A stretch of DNA of 44,416 nt from Methylobacter sp. GTDB taxonomy: Bacteria > Pseudomonadota > Gammaproteobacteria > Methylococcales > Methylomonadaceae. The notes under the pieces were generated by a model. The model ran no database searches, was not told where the DNA came from, and saw only the letters and a list, made by a program, of their open reading frames with translations. Both the position numbers and the translations under genes were made by a program. The stretch spans positions 1 to 44,416 of the forward strand of contig JAUXTH010000010.1 of assembly GCA_030679035.1 (NCBI GenBank), given 5' to 3'. This document shows, piece after piece, positions 27,740 to 35,627 of the stretch; the first letter of the stretch is position 1; every line of letters starts with the position of its first letter.

Positions 27740-28515
27740 TGGAAACAGTAGAACTTACTTTTGATGAATTCGGCGACCCTGATAACAGCCCGCTGATTAT
27801 CCTGCATGGCTTTTTTGCCTCCTCGCGTAACTGGCGACAGGTGGCGCAAAAACTGGCTGCCCGGTTTCATGTTTATGTGCCGGACATGCGCAATCACGGC
27901 GTGTCGGAGCATCATCCGTTAATGGATTATCCATCCATGACCGCTGATATATTGCAGTTCATTGACGAGCGCGGCTTGGAAACTGTCAGCTTGTTAGGGC
28001 ACAGCATGGGCGGAAAGATTGCCATGTGGCTTGCACTTACATCGCCCAACAAAGTGAATAAACTGATTGTGGCCGATATTGCGCCGGTCAGCTACCGGCA
28101 CAGTTTCGACAACACCGTGCTGGCGTTAAAAGCGCTGCCGCTGGCTGAACTTAGCAATCGTAAACAAGCCGAAACGCTGCTTGCAGTCGCCATACCCGAG
28201 CTGAGTTATCGCCAGTTCCTGTTGCAGAATCTCATCTTGAAAGACGGCAAATATTGCTGGCGGCTTGATCTGGATATTTTTCACCGGATGGCCCCCAATA
28301 TCGCGGCCTTTCCGAAGGCCGATCATTTAGCGCCATTTACCGGCAAGGCCTTGTTTATCGCAGGAGGCAATTCAGATTTCGTTCAGCTTGAAGATATAAA
28401 CTCATTATTCCCGGACGCGGCTTTCAGCACCATAGCCGATGCCGGACATTGGCTGCATGTACAACAACCGGATGCTTTTATGGCACGGGTTGAAGATTTT
28501 TTAGCGTTCGAATAA
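27739..28515 (+). CDS. ybfF: Alpha/beta hydrolase, YbfF-type esterase
   Basis: The 258-residue hydrolase has the oxyanion motif ILHGFFASSRNW, the nucleophile elbow LLGHSMGGK (Ser89), DIAPVSY after strand 6 and the C-terminal His in DAGHWLHVQQP. This set, particularly ILHGLxGSxxNW and VADIAPxxY, marks the YbfF family of short-acyl esterases/thioesterases. The ATG overlaps the previous stop. A strong terminator follows. Symbol given by family resemblance. Confidence 0.85.
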   Translation: METVELTFDEFGDPDNSPLIILHGFFASSRNWRQVAQKLAARFHVYVPDMRNHGVSEHHPLMDYPSMTADILQFIDERGLETVSLLGHSMGGKIAMWLALTSPNKVNKLIVADIAPVSYRHSFDNTVLALKALPLAELSNRKQAETLLAVAIPELSYRQFLLQNLILKDGKYCWRLDLDIFHRMAPNIAAFPKADHLAPFTGKALFIAGGNSDFVQLEDINSLFPDAAFSTIADAGHWLHVQQPDAFMARVEDFLAFE

Positions 28516-28592
28516 ATAGTTTCGTATTGAAAGATAGAGTTAAAACCAAGAAAAAGCTTAAAATGAATCGCTCTTTTTGAAGGGCAGGGATG

Positions 28593-28622
28593 ATCAGATG
28601 CTGCGCTCAGCATCTGATTTTT
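28593..28622 (+). terminator. Rho-independent terminator after the esterase gene
   Basis: ATCAGATGCTG and CAGCATCTGAT form a perfect 11-bp stem with loop CGCT, followed by a run of T. It separates the lpdA operon from galU, which starts 31 bp later. Confidence 0.8.
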
Positions 28623-28652
28623 AATGATCTGTATTGTCGAGAATCACTTAAG

Positions 28653-29531
28653 ATGAATCAAAAAATAAAAAAAGCAGTTTTTCCGGTTGCGGGTCTCGGA
28701 ACCCGCTTTTTGCCCGCCACCAAAGTCAGCCCAAAGGAAATGCTGCCGGTTGTGGACAAACCCTTAATCCAGTATTGCGTTGAAGAGGCTGTAGCAGCAG
28801 GCGTCGATACGATTATTTTTGTCACGGGCCGAACCAAAAACGTCATCATGGATCATTTCGACAAAGCCTATGAACTGGAAACTGAGCTGACTAACCGTGG
28901 CAAGACTGCGTTATTGAAAACGCTTAAGGACATCATCCCGCCGAACGTGTCATTCGTGTTTGTTCGCCAGTCTGAGGCATTGGGACTGGGCCATGCGGTG
29001 CTTTGCGCCAAACCGGTCGTTGGCGATGAACCGTTTGCTGTTATTCTGGCCGACGACTTGATTGCAAATAGAAGCGGCAGCGGTTGCATGACTCAAATGG
29101 TTCAGCAATACGATCAAAATCAGTGCAGCATTTTAGGCGTTGAGCGGGTTGATCCAAAGGAAACCGACAAATACGGTATCGTCAAAACCACCGAAGTCTC
29201 GCCATCGGTAGGCAAGGTTGATCTGATTGTTGAAAAACCGGCTCCAGATCGTGCACCATCTAACCTCGCAGTAGTCGGACGCTATATTTTAACACCTGCA
29301 ATTTTTAACAAGATCGAAACAACTGAGCGCGGCGCTGGCGGCGAAATCCAGCTGACCGATGCTATTGCCGCATTGATGCATGACGAGCAGTTCTTGGCCT
29401 ATGAGTTTGAAGGCAAGCGTTATGATTGCGGTTCAAAACTCGGTTATTTGCAGGCTACCGTTGAATACGGCTTGGAACATGACGAGTTGAAGGGCGATTT
29501 CCGGGAATATTTGAAAAGCCTGACTCTTTGA
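28653..29531 (+). CDS. galU: UTP-glucose-1-phosphate uridylyltransferase
   Basis: The 292-residue enzyme makes UDP-glucose for polysaccharide and trehalose synthesis. The nucleotide motif VFPVAGLGTRFLPATK and the KEMLPVVDKPLIQY segment open the protein. Further family features are LGLGHAVLCAKP, ILADDLI and YDCGSKLGYLQA. I use ATG 28653 (MNQKIKKAVFPVAG), the family start, rather than an earlier in-frame ATG inside the terminator region. It is transcribed alone and followed by an R1 palindrome. Confidence 0.96.
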   Translation: MNQKIKKAVFPVAGLGTRFLPATKVSPKEMLPVVDKPLIQYCVEEAVAAGVDTIIFVTGRTKNVIMDHFDKAYELETELTNRGKTALLKTLKDIIPPNVSFVFVRQSEALGLGHAVLCAKPVVGDEPFAVILADDLIANRSGSGCMTQMVQQYDQNQCSILGVERVDPKETDKYGIVKTTEVSPSVGKVDLIVEKPAPDRAPSNLAVVGRYILTPAIFNKIETTERGAGGEIQLTDAIAALMHDEQFLAYEFEGKRYDCGSKLGYLQATVEYGLEHDELKGDFREYLKSLTL

Positions 29532-29576
29532 TTAAGCTTTATCCTCGAAAGACACCAAATAAATAGACTAGGGCAA

Positions 29577-29690
29577 CTACTCGGCAGTTAGAAAAATGGA
29601 ACGCTGATGACGCTGATAATTAAGATAAAATAAGATTTTTCTTAATCTATCAGTGATCATCATATTCATCTGCGTCATCAGCGTTCCATT
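29577..29690. repeat. Palindromic MITE-like element, family R1 (copy D), running into a gene
   Basis: Left terminal sequence CTACTCGGCAGTTAGAAAAA is followed by AATGGAACGCTGATGACGC, and the right arm reads TGCGTCATCAGCGTTCCATT. The right terminal repeat seen in copy A is missing. The right part (from 29650) is the last 13-14 codons of the minus-strand ATP-grasp gene. Confidence 0.7.
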
Positions 29691-30978
29691 CCTCTGTGGC
29701 AACCACAACAACAGATGCAAACCCGCTGCCGGGAGTGCGAAAATTGGTGGTTTGTCCCTGATACAAACGGGCGCTGGTTAGCTGCGTTTGCCCCCTGTAA
29801 ACATACTGCCTCAGATCAAGTTTGAGATCGACCAGTTCATTTTCCACTTTTAACTGTTGCTCGGTGGGCTTTACCAGCGTTTGAGCCACATAATTGCCTT
29901 GTAAAATCTCCCCGAACACCCGCTTGGTCATCCTGTCGCCCCGATAGGCAGCCTTGCTACCATAGCCTTTGGCCGGTTTGAAGAACAGCTGTTTGCGAGC
30001 GGCCCATAAGGCTTCGGCGTCTTCTTTATGTACACAAATCGTGTGGGCAATGCCTTCAAGCAACAGGGTTCTGGTCTCCTCGGCAACGCCCATGTCCCGT
30101 AACGCGGCTTCATCAGTCAATATCACCAGATTTCTTTTATCGGCGTAAAGGGCATGAGCTCGAGGATGCGGCGTGACGACAACGGCTTTTGCTAGGTAGG
30201 CTTCGCGCAAGGGTTTAACCAGTTCTGCTTCCAATCCGAAGTCGGTCAAACGGTTGTAAACGAGGTCGATAGGCCTATCGCCATGCCAAAGCGCCCCATC
30301 GCGGTAATCAAGTTCGGAAGGGTCGCAAATAACGGTGTTGATATGATTTTGCTCAAACAGTTGCTTGAACAATAAAAATTCCGGCAGCATGAATTGGGTC
30401 GGCGGATCTTCATCGACTATAGCGATTGACTGCAATGGTTGCTGCCCGCGTTCGGCCTGCCACTCATCATAAAACATCGCCATAAACACCTGCTCAATGT
30501 CTTGAACCGCATTCACTCCAGCCGGATCGAAACAAGCCGATTGCGCCCTAGCCAGCACGGCATTGAGCAACGCTCCTCCTGCATTGGAATTTATCTCAAT
30601 TAATTGCGGCCCTTTAGGGCTTAAGTGAAAGTCATAGCCGAAAAAAACGCCGTGCGCCTTCGGAATAAATTGTGCCGTTTCGGGGGCGTAAGCCAGAACG
30701 CGTTGTTGATAGGCGGGCATTGCAATTAAGCTTTCTATCGCGGCAATGATCTCGCGTTGCCTGCGTATGACGCTCTCGGCGACAAAAACCACGGATTCGG
30801 CAAATAGGTGAGGGCGCTCGTCAACTAGCATCCTGTACAACAAATCATCATCCAGTTGCTGCCGTAATGCGTTGCGCATGGCTTCCCGGTCGAGCGAAAC
30901 GTAACGGCATTCGGCGTTGCGTTGATCGACCGGCTGAAAGCATTGATGATCGGCGGCAGCTTGGGGAAATAGGGGCAT
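29650..30978 (-). CDS. ATP-grasp-like protein (glutathione synthetase-like fold)
   Basis: The roughly 442-residue protein carries ATP-grasp features: LIEINSNAGGALLNA (Mg-binding Glu/Asn) near residue 125 and LFFKPAKGYGSKAAYRG near residue 330, with VVVTPHPRAHALYADKRN between. It probably forms an amide or peptide bond using ATP, but the substrate cannot be told. The order of motifs suggests a permuted or atypical domain arrangement. I prefer the ATG at 30978; a TTG four codons upstream is possible. The last residues (EEWNADDADEYDDH) are encoded by the R1 palindrome and are probably a later addition. Convergent with galU. Confidence 0.7.
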   Translation of the reverse strand: MPLFPQAAADHQCFQPVDQRNAECRYVSLDREAMRNALRQQLDDDLLYRMLVDERPHLFAESVVFVAESVIRRQREIIAAIESLIAMPAYQQRVLAYAPETAQFIPKAHGVFFGYDFHLSPKGPQLIEINSNAGGALLNAVLARAQSACFDPAGVNAVQDIEQVFMAMFYDEWQAERGQQPLQSIAIVDEDPPTQFMLPEFLLFKQLFEQNHINTVICDPSELDYRDGALWHGDRPIDLVYNRLTDFGLEAELVKPLREAYLAKAVVVTPHPRAHALYADKRNLVILTDEAALRDMGVAEETRTLLLEGIAHTICVHKEDAEALWAARKQLFFKPAKGYGSKAAYRGDRMTKRVFGEILQGNYVAQTLVKPTEQQLKVENELVDLKLDLRQYVYRGQTQLTSARLYQGQTTNFRTPGSGFASVVVVATEEWNADDADEYDDH

Positions 30979-31173
30979 GTTGTTTGGCAATATAGGACTG
31001 GATTAGCCAACAGATTATTACAGAAAAGCCGGGGGTTGTAGAGCAGTGTAGCTGATTGACTGAACAAGAATTGTAGGTGCTTGTATTTGAGCGATTTTTA
31101 TCGGATACTGAATTTTGACTGGAATTGGCTATAGGCTGGCTCCAAATAACAACCTTGATAATGAGGATAGATA

Positions 31174-31683
31174 ATGCGTGTAATTCGTTTGTTGTTGTGC
31201 GGCTTGGTACTGGTTGGTTGGAGTCTGGTGGCTGATGCTGCAAGTTATGAAGCGCTTAAGCCGCTGCTTGGCGATGTGCCTGATTGGGTCGGCGAAGCGG
31301 CGGAAGGTTCCAGCATGGACATGGAGGGTGCAAAAATGGTCACCGCCACCCGCCACTACCAGCGCGGCGAAGGGCAAAGCCTTAATGTCCAGCTGGGCCT
31401 ATTGCCGGGAGCCATGGCCGCTCCCATGCAGATGGTGATGGGCATGAATATGGAAACCGAAGAAGCCGTCATGAGCACCACCACGATTGACGGCTTCCGT
31501 GTACACCAAAGCCATGAAAAAGCCCAGAAAAGCGGCGCTATCATCGTCATATTGGGTGGAGATGATAAAAGCAGTGCAATATATAGCATGGATTATGCAG
31601 GCATAAGCGCCCAGGATGCGCTGGCAATAGCCAAAGGCTTCGACTGGAAAAAGATGCAAGCAGCCGCGGCGGCATTACATTGA
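31174..31683 (+). CDS. Secreted protein of unknown function
   Basis: The 169-residue protein has a good signal peptide (MRVIRLLLCGLVLVGWSLVA, cleavage after ADA). The mature part is acidic and Met-rich (MQMVMGMNMETEE), ending in an alpha-helical segment GFDWKKMQAAAAALH. GAEGSSMDMEG and ATRHYQRGE show no known motif. AGGATAG precedes the ATG. The Met cluster could bind copper, but no His/Cys site supports it. Convergent with the next gene across a bidirectional hairpin. Confidence 0.65.
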   Translation: MRVIRLLLCGLVLVGWSLVADAASYEALKPLLGDVPDWVGEAAEGSSMDMEGAKMVTATRHYQRGEGQSLNVQLGLLPGAMAAPMQMVMGMNMETEEAVMSTTTIDGFRVHQSHEKAQKSGAIIVILGGDDKSSAIYSMDYAGISAQDALAIAKGFDWKKMQAAAAALH

Positions 31684-31783
31684 TCCTTAGAAAAATCAGT
31701 TAATCTGTGAAACTAAAGTAAGTGCTTTTAGGCGACACAAAAAGCACGAAAATGTTCAAAGTCGTACACAGACTGAGCGTACA

Positions 31784-31810
31784 TGAAGCGCATCAATTTG
31801 ATGCGCTTCA
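31784..31810. terminator. Bidirectional hairpin between convergent genes
   Basis: TGAAGCGCATCAA and TTGATGCGCTTCA are perfect inverted copies separated by one base. It lies between two convergent genes and could terminate both. The core GCGCATC is shared with the repeat at 2851-2922, so it may equally be a dispersed repeat reused as a terminator. Confidence 0.5.
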
Positions 31811-31826
31811 CTATTTAAGTCACATC

Positions 31827-32333
31827 TTATGCGCTGAGTTTTTCATAATCACATATCAGCTGCTCCCTTGTTTTTTTATCGTGTAAACACCGAGCAATTT
31901 TGGTTACTATCATCGTATCGTAATGGCGGCGTAAAACCGACTCCATAGGCCGTGGGGGAGCAAGCGCTTCAATCATCGAGCATAAATGGGTGAAGTAATG
32001 CCGTCTCAATATTGAATCTTGGGGAAGGGCGCTGCTGTTGCATTCAGCAGGGGAGGCCGTCGGCGCTTCTTTTGCTTGCTGCGTTGCAGGCGGAGCAACA
32101 ACGGTTGTAGCCGTTGCTTGTGGGCTCTCGGCAGCAGGTTCAGCGCTAACTACGGGCTTGTTGACTGCCTTTGTCTCGGGCCGTGGCTTTACCGGCTCTA
32201 GCGATTTAGGCTCACTTTTCAGAGTTTCTTTTGATGAACAACATGATGAACATTTTTTTCGTTTTCTTAAAACGACGAGAATTGTAATCAACAGAATAAT
32301 AAGTGCGACTGTAATTCCAATTTCGAGCATCAT
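31827..32333 (-). CDS. Membrane-anchored protein with duplicated LRRHY motif
   Basis: The 168-residue protein has one N-terminal membrane helix (about 4-22), a basic/Cys stop-transfer (KRKKCSSCCSSK), a long Pro/Ala/Thr linker (about 45-105) and a conserved-looking C-terminal domain. In that domain DSILRRHYFTH (106-116) and ESVLRRHYDTM (141-151) are clear repeats, joined by MIEALAPPRP. This linked-domain plan is typical of proteins that present a small cytoplasmic or periplasmic binding module; I know no function. AGGAGAG precedes the ATG. The 427-bp gap behind it holds an R2 palindrome and the IS target site. Confidence 0.7.
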   Translation of the reverse strand: MMLEIGITVALIILLITILVVLRKRKKCSSCCSSKETLKSEPKSLEPVKPRPETKAVNKPVVSAEPAAESPQATATTVVAPPATQQAKEAPTASPAECNSSALPQDSILRRHYFTHLCSMIEALAPPRPMESVLRRHYDTMIVTKIARCLHDKKTREQLICDYEKLSA

Positions 32334-32642
32334 AATAGCTCTCCTGATTTTAAAATGAATTTGCGTTGAAATTATTGGATGCTAAAAGCACTCTGTTTCT
32401 ATCATTATTTTCAGCAAAAAAATTATCATGAATTAGGGGGAGTGGCAATAGGTATCAATGCTAACAAATATAGGTCAAACTGCTGATGGCAGGTGCCGAG
32501 CAACCGCCGCTTGATAAAAGGCTGTAAAGGTTACAAGAGGCGTGGGATAGGCAACATCTTTTCGTTGCCCAACATTTTTAGCGTCCGATGATGCGACGGT
32601 GTTGGAAAGCGCGTACAACGCAGATGTCAGCCTAGCGTAGTT

Positions 32643-32676
32643 GTGGTGGATTGCCTGCGGCGAATCCACCTTACAG
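32643..32676. repeat. Palindromic intergenic repeat, family R2 (copy 2)
   Basis: GGTGGATT and AATCCACC flank a GCCTGCGGCG centre. The reverse complement matches copy 1 at 1530-1564 over about 33 bases with few changes. An apparent 93-residue minus-strand ORF here (32475-32756) is not supported as a gene. Confidence 0.6.
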
Positions 32677-32715
32677 CGTTTTTTCGTATTTTCCGAATCA
32701 GGCAACGGTAATCCG

Positions 32716-33458
32716 CTAGAGTAGCGGTATTGACACTTTAGCCGATTTTGTGGCAAGAGCTAGGTTCTGTTGACGTTTCATCTCAGCCATAAAAGCACCG
32801 ATGAAACCGAACATGCATTCGACTGCATGCCGCTCCTTATAATGCCAATAATCGCATTCAATTTCTTCTTTCCGGTTCGATTTTGGCGGGATGACGGCTT
32901 TTATTCCCCGACATTCTAACCACTCCCTCAACTCGTTTGTGTCGTAAGCTTTGTCCGCCAAAACGGCTGAGGCGTTAACGTTTTCCAGCAAGGGTATGCT
33001 CGCTTGCATTCAGCTTCTTGACCGCCTGTCAGGATGTACTTAATCGGCATGCCCAAGGCATCACAGAGCGCGTGAACCTTACAGCCAAAACCACCTTTGG
33101 AACGCCCCAGCGCTTCATTCTCGACGGAGCTGTTTGCCGCCCCAGCCGCACAGGCATGCGCTCTAATCACCGAGCCATCCATAGAAACATCCTGTAAATC
33201 AGCCACTTCAGAAAAATGACTTAAGAGCTTCTCCCATGCGCCATTGGCGCGCCAGCGTGAAAAACGCTTGAATATGCTATTCCACTTACCATGCGTTGGC
33301 GGCAAAACCCGCCACTGTGCTCCCGAGCGTAATATCCACAAGCAGGCACTAATAAATTGTCTGCAAGTGTCTGGTTGCCCGACATGAATGCCTGTCAATT
33401 TCTTTAAGTTTGCCAATATACGCATCCACTCTTCATCGCTTAAATTAATCCGGTTCAT
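32716..33458 (-). pseudogene. IS5-type DDE transposase, frameshifted and C-terminally short
   Basis: The first frame starts MNRINLSDEEWMRILANLKK (ATG 33458; another ATG lies at 33476). It includes the helix-turn-helix-like region, LRSGAQWRVLPPTHGKW and the first catalytic Asp in DVSMDGSVIRAH. The second frame begins near 33009 and has the second Asp in VLADKAYDTNELREWL and the Glu in RHAVECMFGF. The two join if four bases (AAGC) are restored to give AECKQASIPLLE, so loss of one unit of an AAGC tandem is the simplest cause. After GFI the usual basic tail (YRR...RYDK type) is missing. The frame runs through the terminal repeat and stops outside the element at 32716. A programmed frameshift is possible in IS427-group elements, but no slippery run is seen. 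Confidence 0.7.
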
Positions 33459-33507
33459 GTCACCCAAAATGACCAATTCTACCTGATTGGCGAAACGTCA
33501 ACAGAAC
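32764..33507 (-). mobile_element. IS5-family insertion sequence (744 bp), probably inactive
   Basis: Perfect 16-bp inverted repeats GTTCTGTTGACGTTTC (32764-32779) and GAAACGTCAACAGAAC (33492-33507) are each flanked by CTAG, a plausible target duplication (or TA within it). The enclosed reading frames encode an IS5-type DDE transposase, broken by a frameshift near 33009 and apparently short at its C-terminus. At 744 bp the element is shorter than typical members of the family (about 850 bp). Confidence 0.85.
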
Positions 33508-34578
33508 CTAGAACTTTTGGGCTTTATTTGTAAATGTTGGTTTTGATTGATCGTTAGGGTCAATGTGTTTTAAAAGCTGTGTTGCGGCAATAGATGAGAT
33601 AATACCAATCAGTACCGCTAATACAAGTGATGCCGCGCTATAAAAAATACTTTTTTTAATGCTAGCTTTTGATTTGTCGATAAGGTTTGTATCGGCTGGC
33701 GTGAAATTTATATATGAAATTTCATATACTTGACTAAAATTACGGTTTGTAAATTCACCGATATATAGTCCGATTCTATAAAAAATAAAGACACTAAGCA
33801 TGCAGTATAGAATAAATTCCGCTGTTTCTTGTAGACCAACGCCTGGCGGGAGTATTTCTCTCGAATAATTAGATATATAAGATGTTGCTATAGCCAAGAA
33901 ACAATATTTAATAATTTTAGGCGCTTGTTGTGCCATTGATCGTAGTATTTTTAATGTGGAACTTTTTTTTGTTGTTGTTAGACCTTCAGTCCACGTTTTG
34001 ATTGTGGTCATGATTGCATTGGCGACGGTTATATCGACAAAATCTATTGATATTTCACCGGTTTTTATTAGTTCAAAATGGAATAGCGGTATGTCAAATA
34101 GAAGTGAATCGAAATCTTTTCGCATTCCTTCAATTTTTGCTACTCTTGAGTTCAAGTTGATTGATATTTTGTATTCTTGTGGCCTTTGTGTTTTGGGTAA
34201 AACTATTAAAAGATTATATACGAGATTAATTTCTTCTACAGCACATCCTTTATGCCCTATATGTAGCTTTAGGCGCTCGATGGAGCTATATCGTTCACTT
34301 GAATCGCCAACATAGCTAATCGAAATGCTAGCATTCTGTGAGACAATATTATATTGTTCAGTCGATTGAATTAAACGTCTGTCAAGGTTTTCAATATCAG
34401 AAAGCGATAATATAAAGGGTGAATTTATTTTTTCTGTTAGGCGCTCTGATTTACCGGTTATTTCGTTGTAGAAGTCCTGCGCAAGCTGAAAACTTATGAT
34501 GTTGCCAGCTGATTCATTACCAAGTCGAATTGGTTCGTTGTTATTGTCATCTCTTGAAGCGCTGATTATGTCATTCAT
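33508..34578 (-). CDS. Orphan membrane protein beside the dif-type site
   Basis: The 356-residue protein has a mainly hydrophilic N-terminal half (to about 210) and three predicted membrane helices: IIKYCFLAIATSYISNY, FILYCMLSVFIFYRIGLYIG and SIFYSAASLVLAVLIGIISS. No motif is recognised. Base composition is visibly richer in A/T than the chromosomal genes, indicating recent transfer. AAAAGGA precedes the ATG 34578. Its TAG stop lies in the CTAG next to the IS, so the IS landed on the stop codon without shortening the protein. Position at the edge of a phage-element array suggests an accessory (for example exclusion or defence) gene; this is inference only. Confidence 0.65.
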   Translation of the reverse strand: MNDIISASRDDNNNEPIRLGNESAGNIISFQLAQDFYNEITGKSERLTEKINSPFILSLSDIENLDRRLIQSTEQYNIVSQNASISISYVGDSSERYSSIERLKLHIGHKGCAVEEINLVYNLLIVLPKTQRPQEYKISINLNSRVAKIEGMRKDFDSLLFDIPLFHFELIKTGEISIDFVDITVANAIMTTIKTWTEGLTTTKKSSTLKILRSMAQQAPKIIKYCFLAIATSYISNYSREILPPGVGLQETAEFILYCMLSVFIFYRIGLYIGEFTNRNFSQVYEISYINFTPADTNLIDKSKASIKKSIFYSAASLVLAVLIGIISSIAATQLLKHIDPNDQSKPTFTNKAQKF

Positions 34579-34633
34579 GTTTTTTCCTTTTGATTGAAGC
34601 AATGATGGTCGACTTCATCAATTTTCAGATTGT

Positions 34634-34664
34634 GAGGGCAGGGGCAAGTTGTACTTGTCTTTTT
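34634..34664. repeat. Diverged copy of the phage pre-repressor motif
   Basis: GAGGGCAGGGGCAAGTTGTA continuing CTTGTCTTT aligns with GAGGACAGGGGTAAGTAGTA continuing CTGTCCTTT at 35363-35391 and 44388-44416. Here CAAGT and ACTTG can still pair. It follows a minus-strand accessory gene, as the copy at 35341-35391 does, suggesting a remnant of another element. The gap 34579-34983 also holds the short ORF and att site listed below, nothing else. Confidence 0.5.
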
Positions 34665-34733
34665 GCTTTGCTAAGTGTCTGTCTTGGTTATTATTTTTAG
34701 ATTTTATCACTTTAGTTTTTTTCTTGTCGATAA

Positions 34734-34964
34734 ATGTCACATTTAATGACTTTCTATCAATTGAACAAGGCTCGACTATGCCGTTTTCATTCTGCAACGC
34801 CTGAGGCGGTTTATCTCCAAGCTTGCACAGGCGTAGCGCAATGCGCTAATTTCCTCACAACGCACAAAGTCGCCGTTGGGCGCTTCGATACATTCACCCG
34901 TAATTCGAAAACCCCGCCAGCGCTTGAAAGACTTCGCATAATACATACAGGCTTTTTTGCATAG
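34734..34964 (+). CDS. Short ORF running into the att site, doubtful
   Basis: An open frame of 76 codons (ACTGVAQCANFLTTHKVAVG in the middle, ending RLRIIHTGFFA) crosses the left half of att site 1. The corresponding frame at att site 2 is also open and reads RLRIIETG at the same place. That shared frame and the ORF's reasonable composition suggest a small conserved phage gene ending in the att site. No start signal is convincing, and it may be chance. Confidence 0.3.
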   Translation: MSHLMTFYQLNKARLCRFHSATPEAVYLQACTGVAQCANFLTTHKVAVGRFDTFTRNSKTPPALERLRIIHTGFFA

Positions 34965-34981
34965 GGCGCATTATGCGAGGT
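34931..34981. other. Left dif-like attachment site (inverted pair, short form)
   Basis: A first arm begins ACTTCGCATAA at 34931. The opposite strand of 34954-34981 begins ACCTCGCATAA, then TGCGCC, then CTATGCAAAAA. TCGCATAAT and ATTATGCGA form the stem. These halves resemble the E. coli dif XerC box (GGTGCGCATAA) and, for the second arm, the XerD box (TTATGTTAAAT) at 7 of 11 positions each. The copy lacks 43 bp of hairpin found in site 2. Confidence 0.65.
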
Positions 34982-34983
34982 CA

Positions 34984-35322
34984 TTATTTCTTTTCGATTT
35001 CCTTAATGGCGCACATCATAATTTCCTTGTTAATTTCTTTTTGGCACTTATACACTCGCCAGACTGTCCAGATTAGATAAAGAAATCCGCCGCCTACGCC
35101 AATAATTGAACTTAGAAAAATACCGAATCCTTTACGTAACCGATTAAGGTCACTAGGTGCTATATCCGCTGATGTTACCGGGTCGAATTGGAAGTAAATT
35201 AGTCCAATTGCGAGGGATATAAGTATGATAATTCCATAATGGAATATCTGTTTTGATCGAGGGAGCAAGTACTTCCGTTTCTTTTCCTCTGCGATTCTTT
35301 TTCTTTTTTCATCCAGATTCAT
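34984..35322 (-). CDS. Small two-helix membrane protein next to att site
   Basis: The 112-residue protein has a highly charged N-terminus (MNLDEKRKRIAEEKKRKYL) and two membrane helices (IFHYGIIILISLAIGLIYF and IFLSSIIGVGGGFLYLIWTV). It ends with a Lys/Glu-rich tail. I recognise no family. It lies between the att site and the phage regulator, transcribed away from rep, in the position where inovirus elements often carry non-essential accessory genes. A role in superinfection exclusion is possible but unproven. No good ribosome-binding site is seen. Confidence 0.55.
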   Translation of the reverse strand: MNLDEKRKRIAEEKKRKYLLPRSKQIFHYGIIILISLAIGLIYFQFDPVTSADIAPSDLNRLRKGFGIFLSSIIGVGGGFLYLIWTVWRVYKCQKEINKEIMMCAIKEIEKK

Positions 35323-35340
35323 AGTTTATTTTTACCATTT

Positions 35341-35391
35341 AAGAACGATTCGCATCAAGCGCGAGGACAGGGGTAAGTAGTACTGTCCTTT
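35341..35391. repeat. Conserved hairpin block upstream of phage regulator (copy 1)
   Basis: AAGAACGATTCGCATCAAGC continues into a hairpin AGGACAG (35364-35370) / CTGTCCT (35383-35389). The block recurs almost unchanged at 44367-44416, 9.03 kb away. Its position at the end of the accessory gene and before the regulator suggests a replication origin, terminator or recombination point. Confidence 0.6.
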
Positions 35392-35419
35392 ACTCTCATG
35401 GATGATAGTAATTTTGTTT

Positions 35420-35614
35420 TTACTCTTCGTCTTCTTTTATGAAGATTCCGTCCTGATCTGCTTCAAATTTATCAACGTAGTGATCTATCAGATAATTAAT
35501 TAGGTCTGTTTCGGTCACTCTTTCTTTTAGCTTTATTGTTAAATCAATAGCTTTGTCTTGTAGTTTTTCTGCTCTGTCCTGCCTGATTCTCGTGCCTGTA
35601 ATTAACTTAGCCAT
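35420..35614 (-). CDS. Ribbon-helix-helix-like regulator, candidate phage repressor
   Basis: The 64-residue basic-then-acidic protein (MAKLITGTRIRQDRAEKLQD, then helices around LKERVTETDLINYLIDHYVD) fits the short beta-alpha-alpha pattern of MetJ/Arc-type DNA-binding proteins. GAGGG lies before the ATG. It is divergent from the replication gene across a 135-bp region packed with repeated motifs, the classic setting of a lysogeny repressor controlling its own and rep promoters. Fold assignment is by eye and moderate. Confidence 0.65.
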   Translation of the reverse strand: MAKLITGTRIRQDRAEKLQDKAIDLTIKLKERVTETDLINYLIDHYVDKFEADQDGIFIKEDEE

Positions 35615-35627
35615 TTGTTTGCCCTCT

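Noticed and set aside
32475-32756. A 93-codon minus-strand ORF beside the IS
   Set aside because: It runs across an R2 palindrome and the IS target and shows no conserved feature.
32928-33009. Programmed -1 frameshift in the IS5-like transposase
   Set aside because: No A/T-rich slippery run is seen at the overlap; restoring four bases of an AAGC repeat explains the break better.
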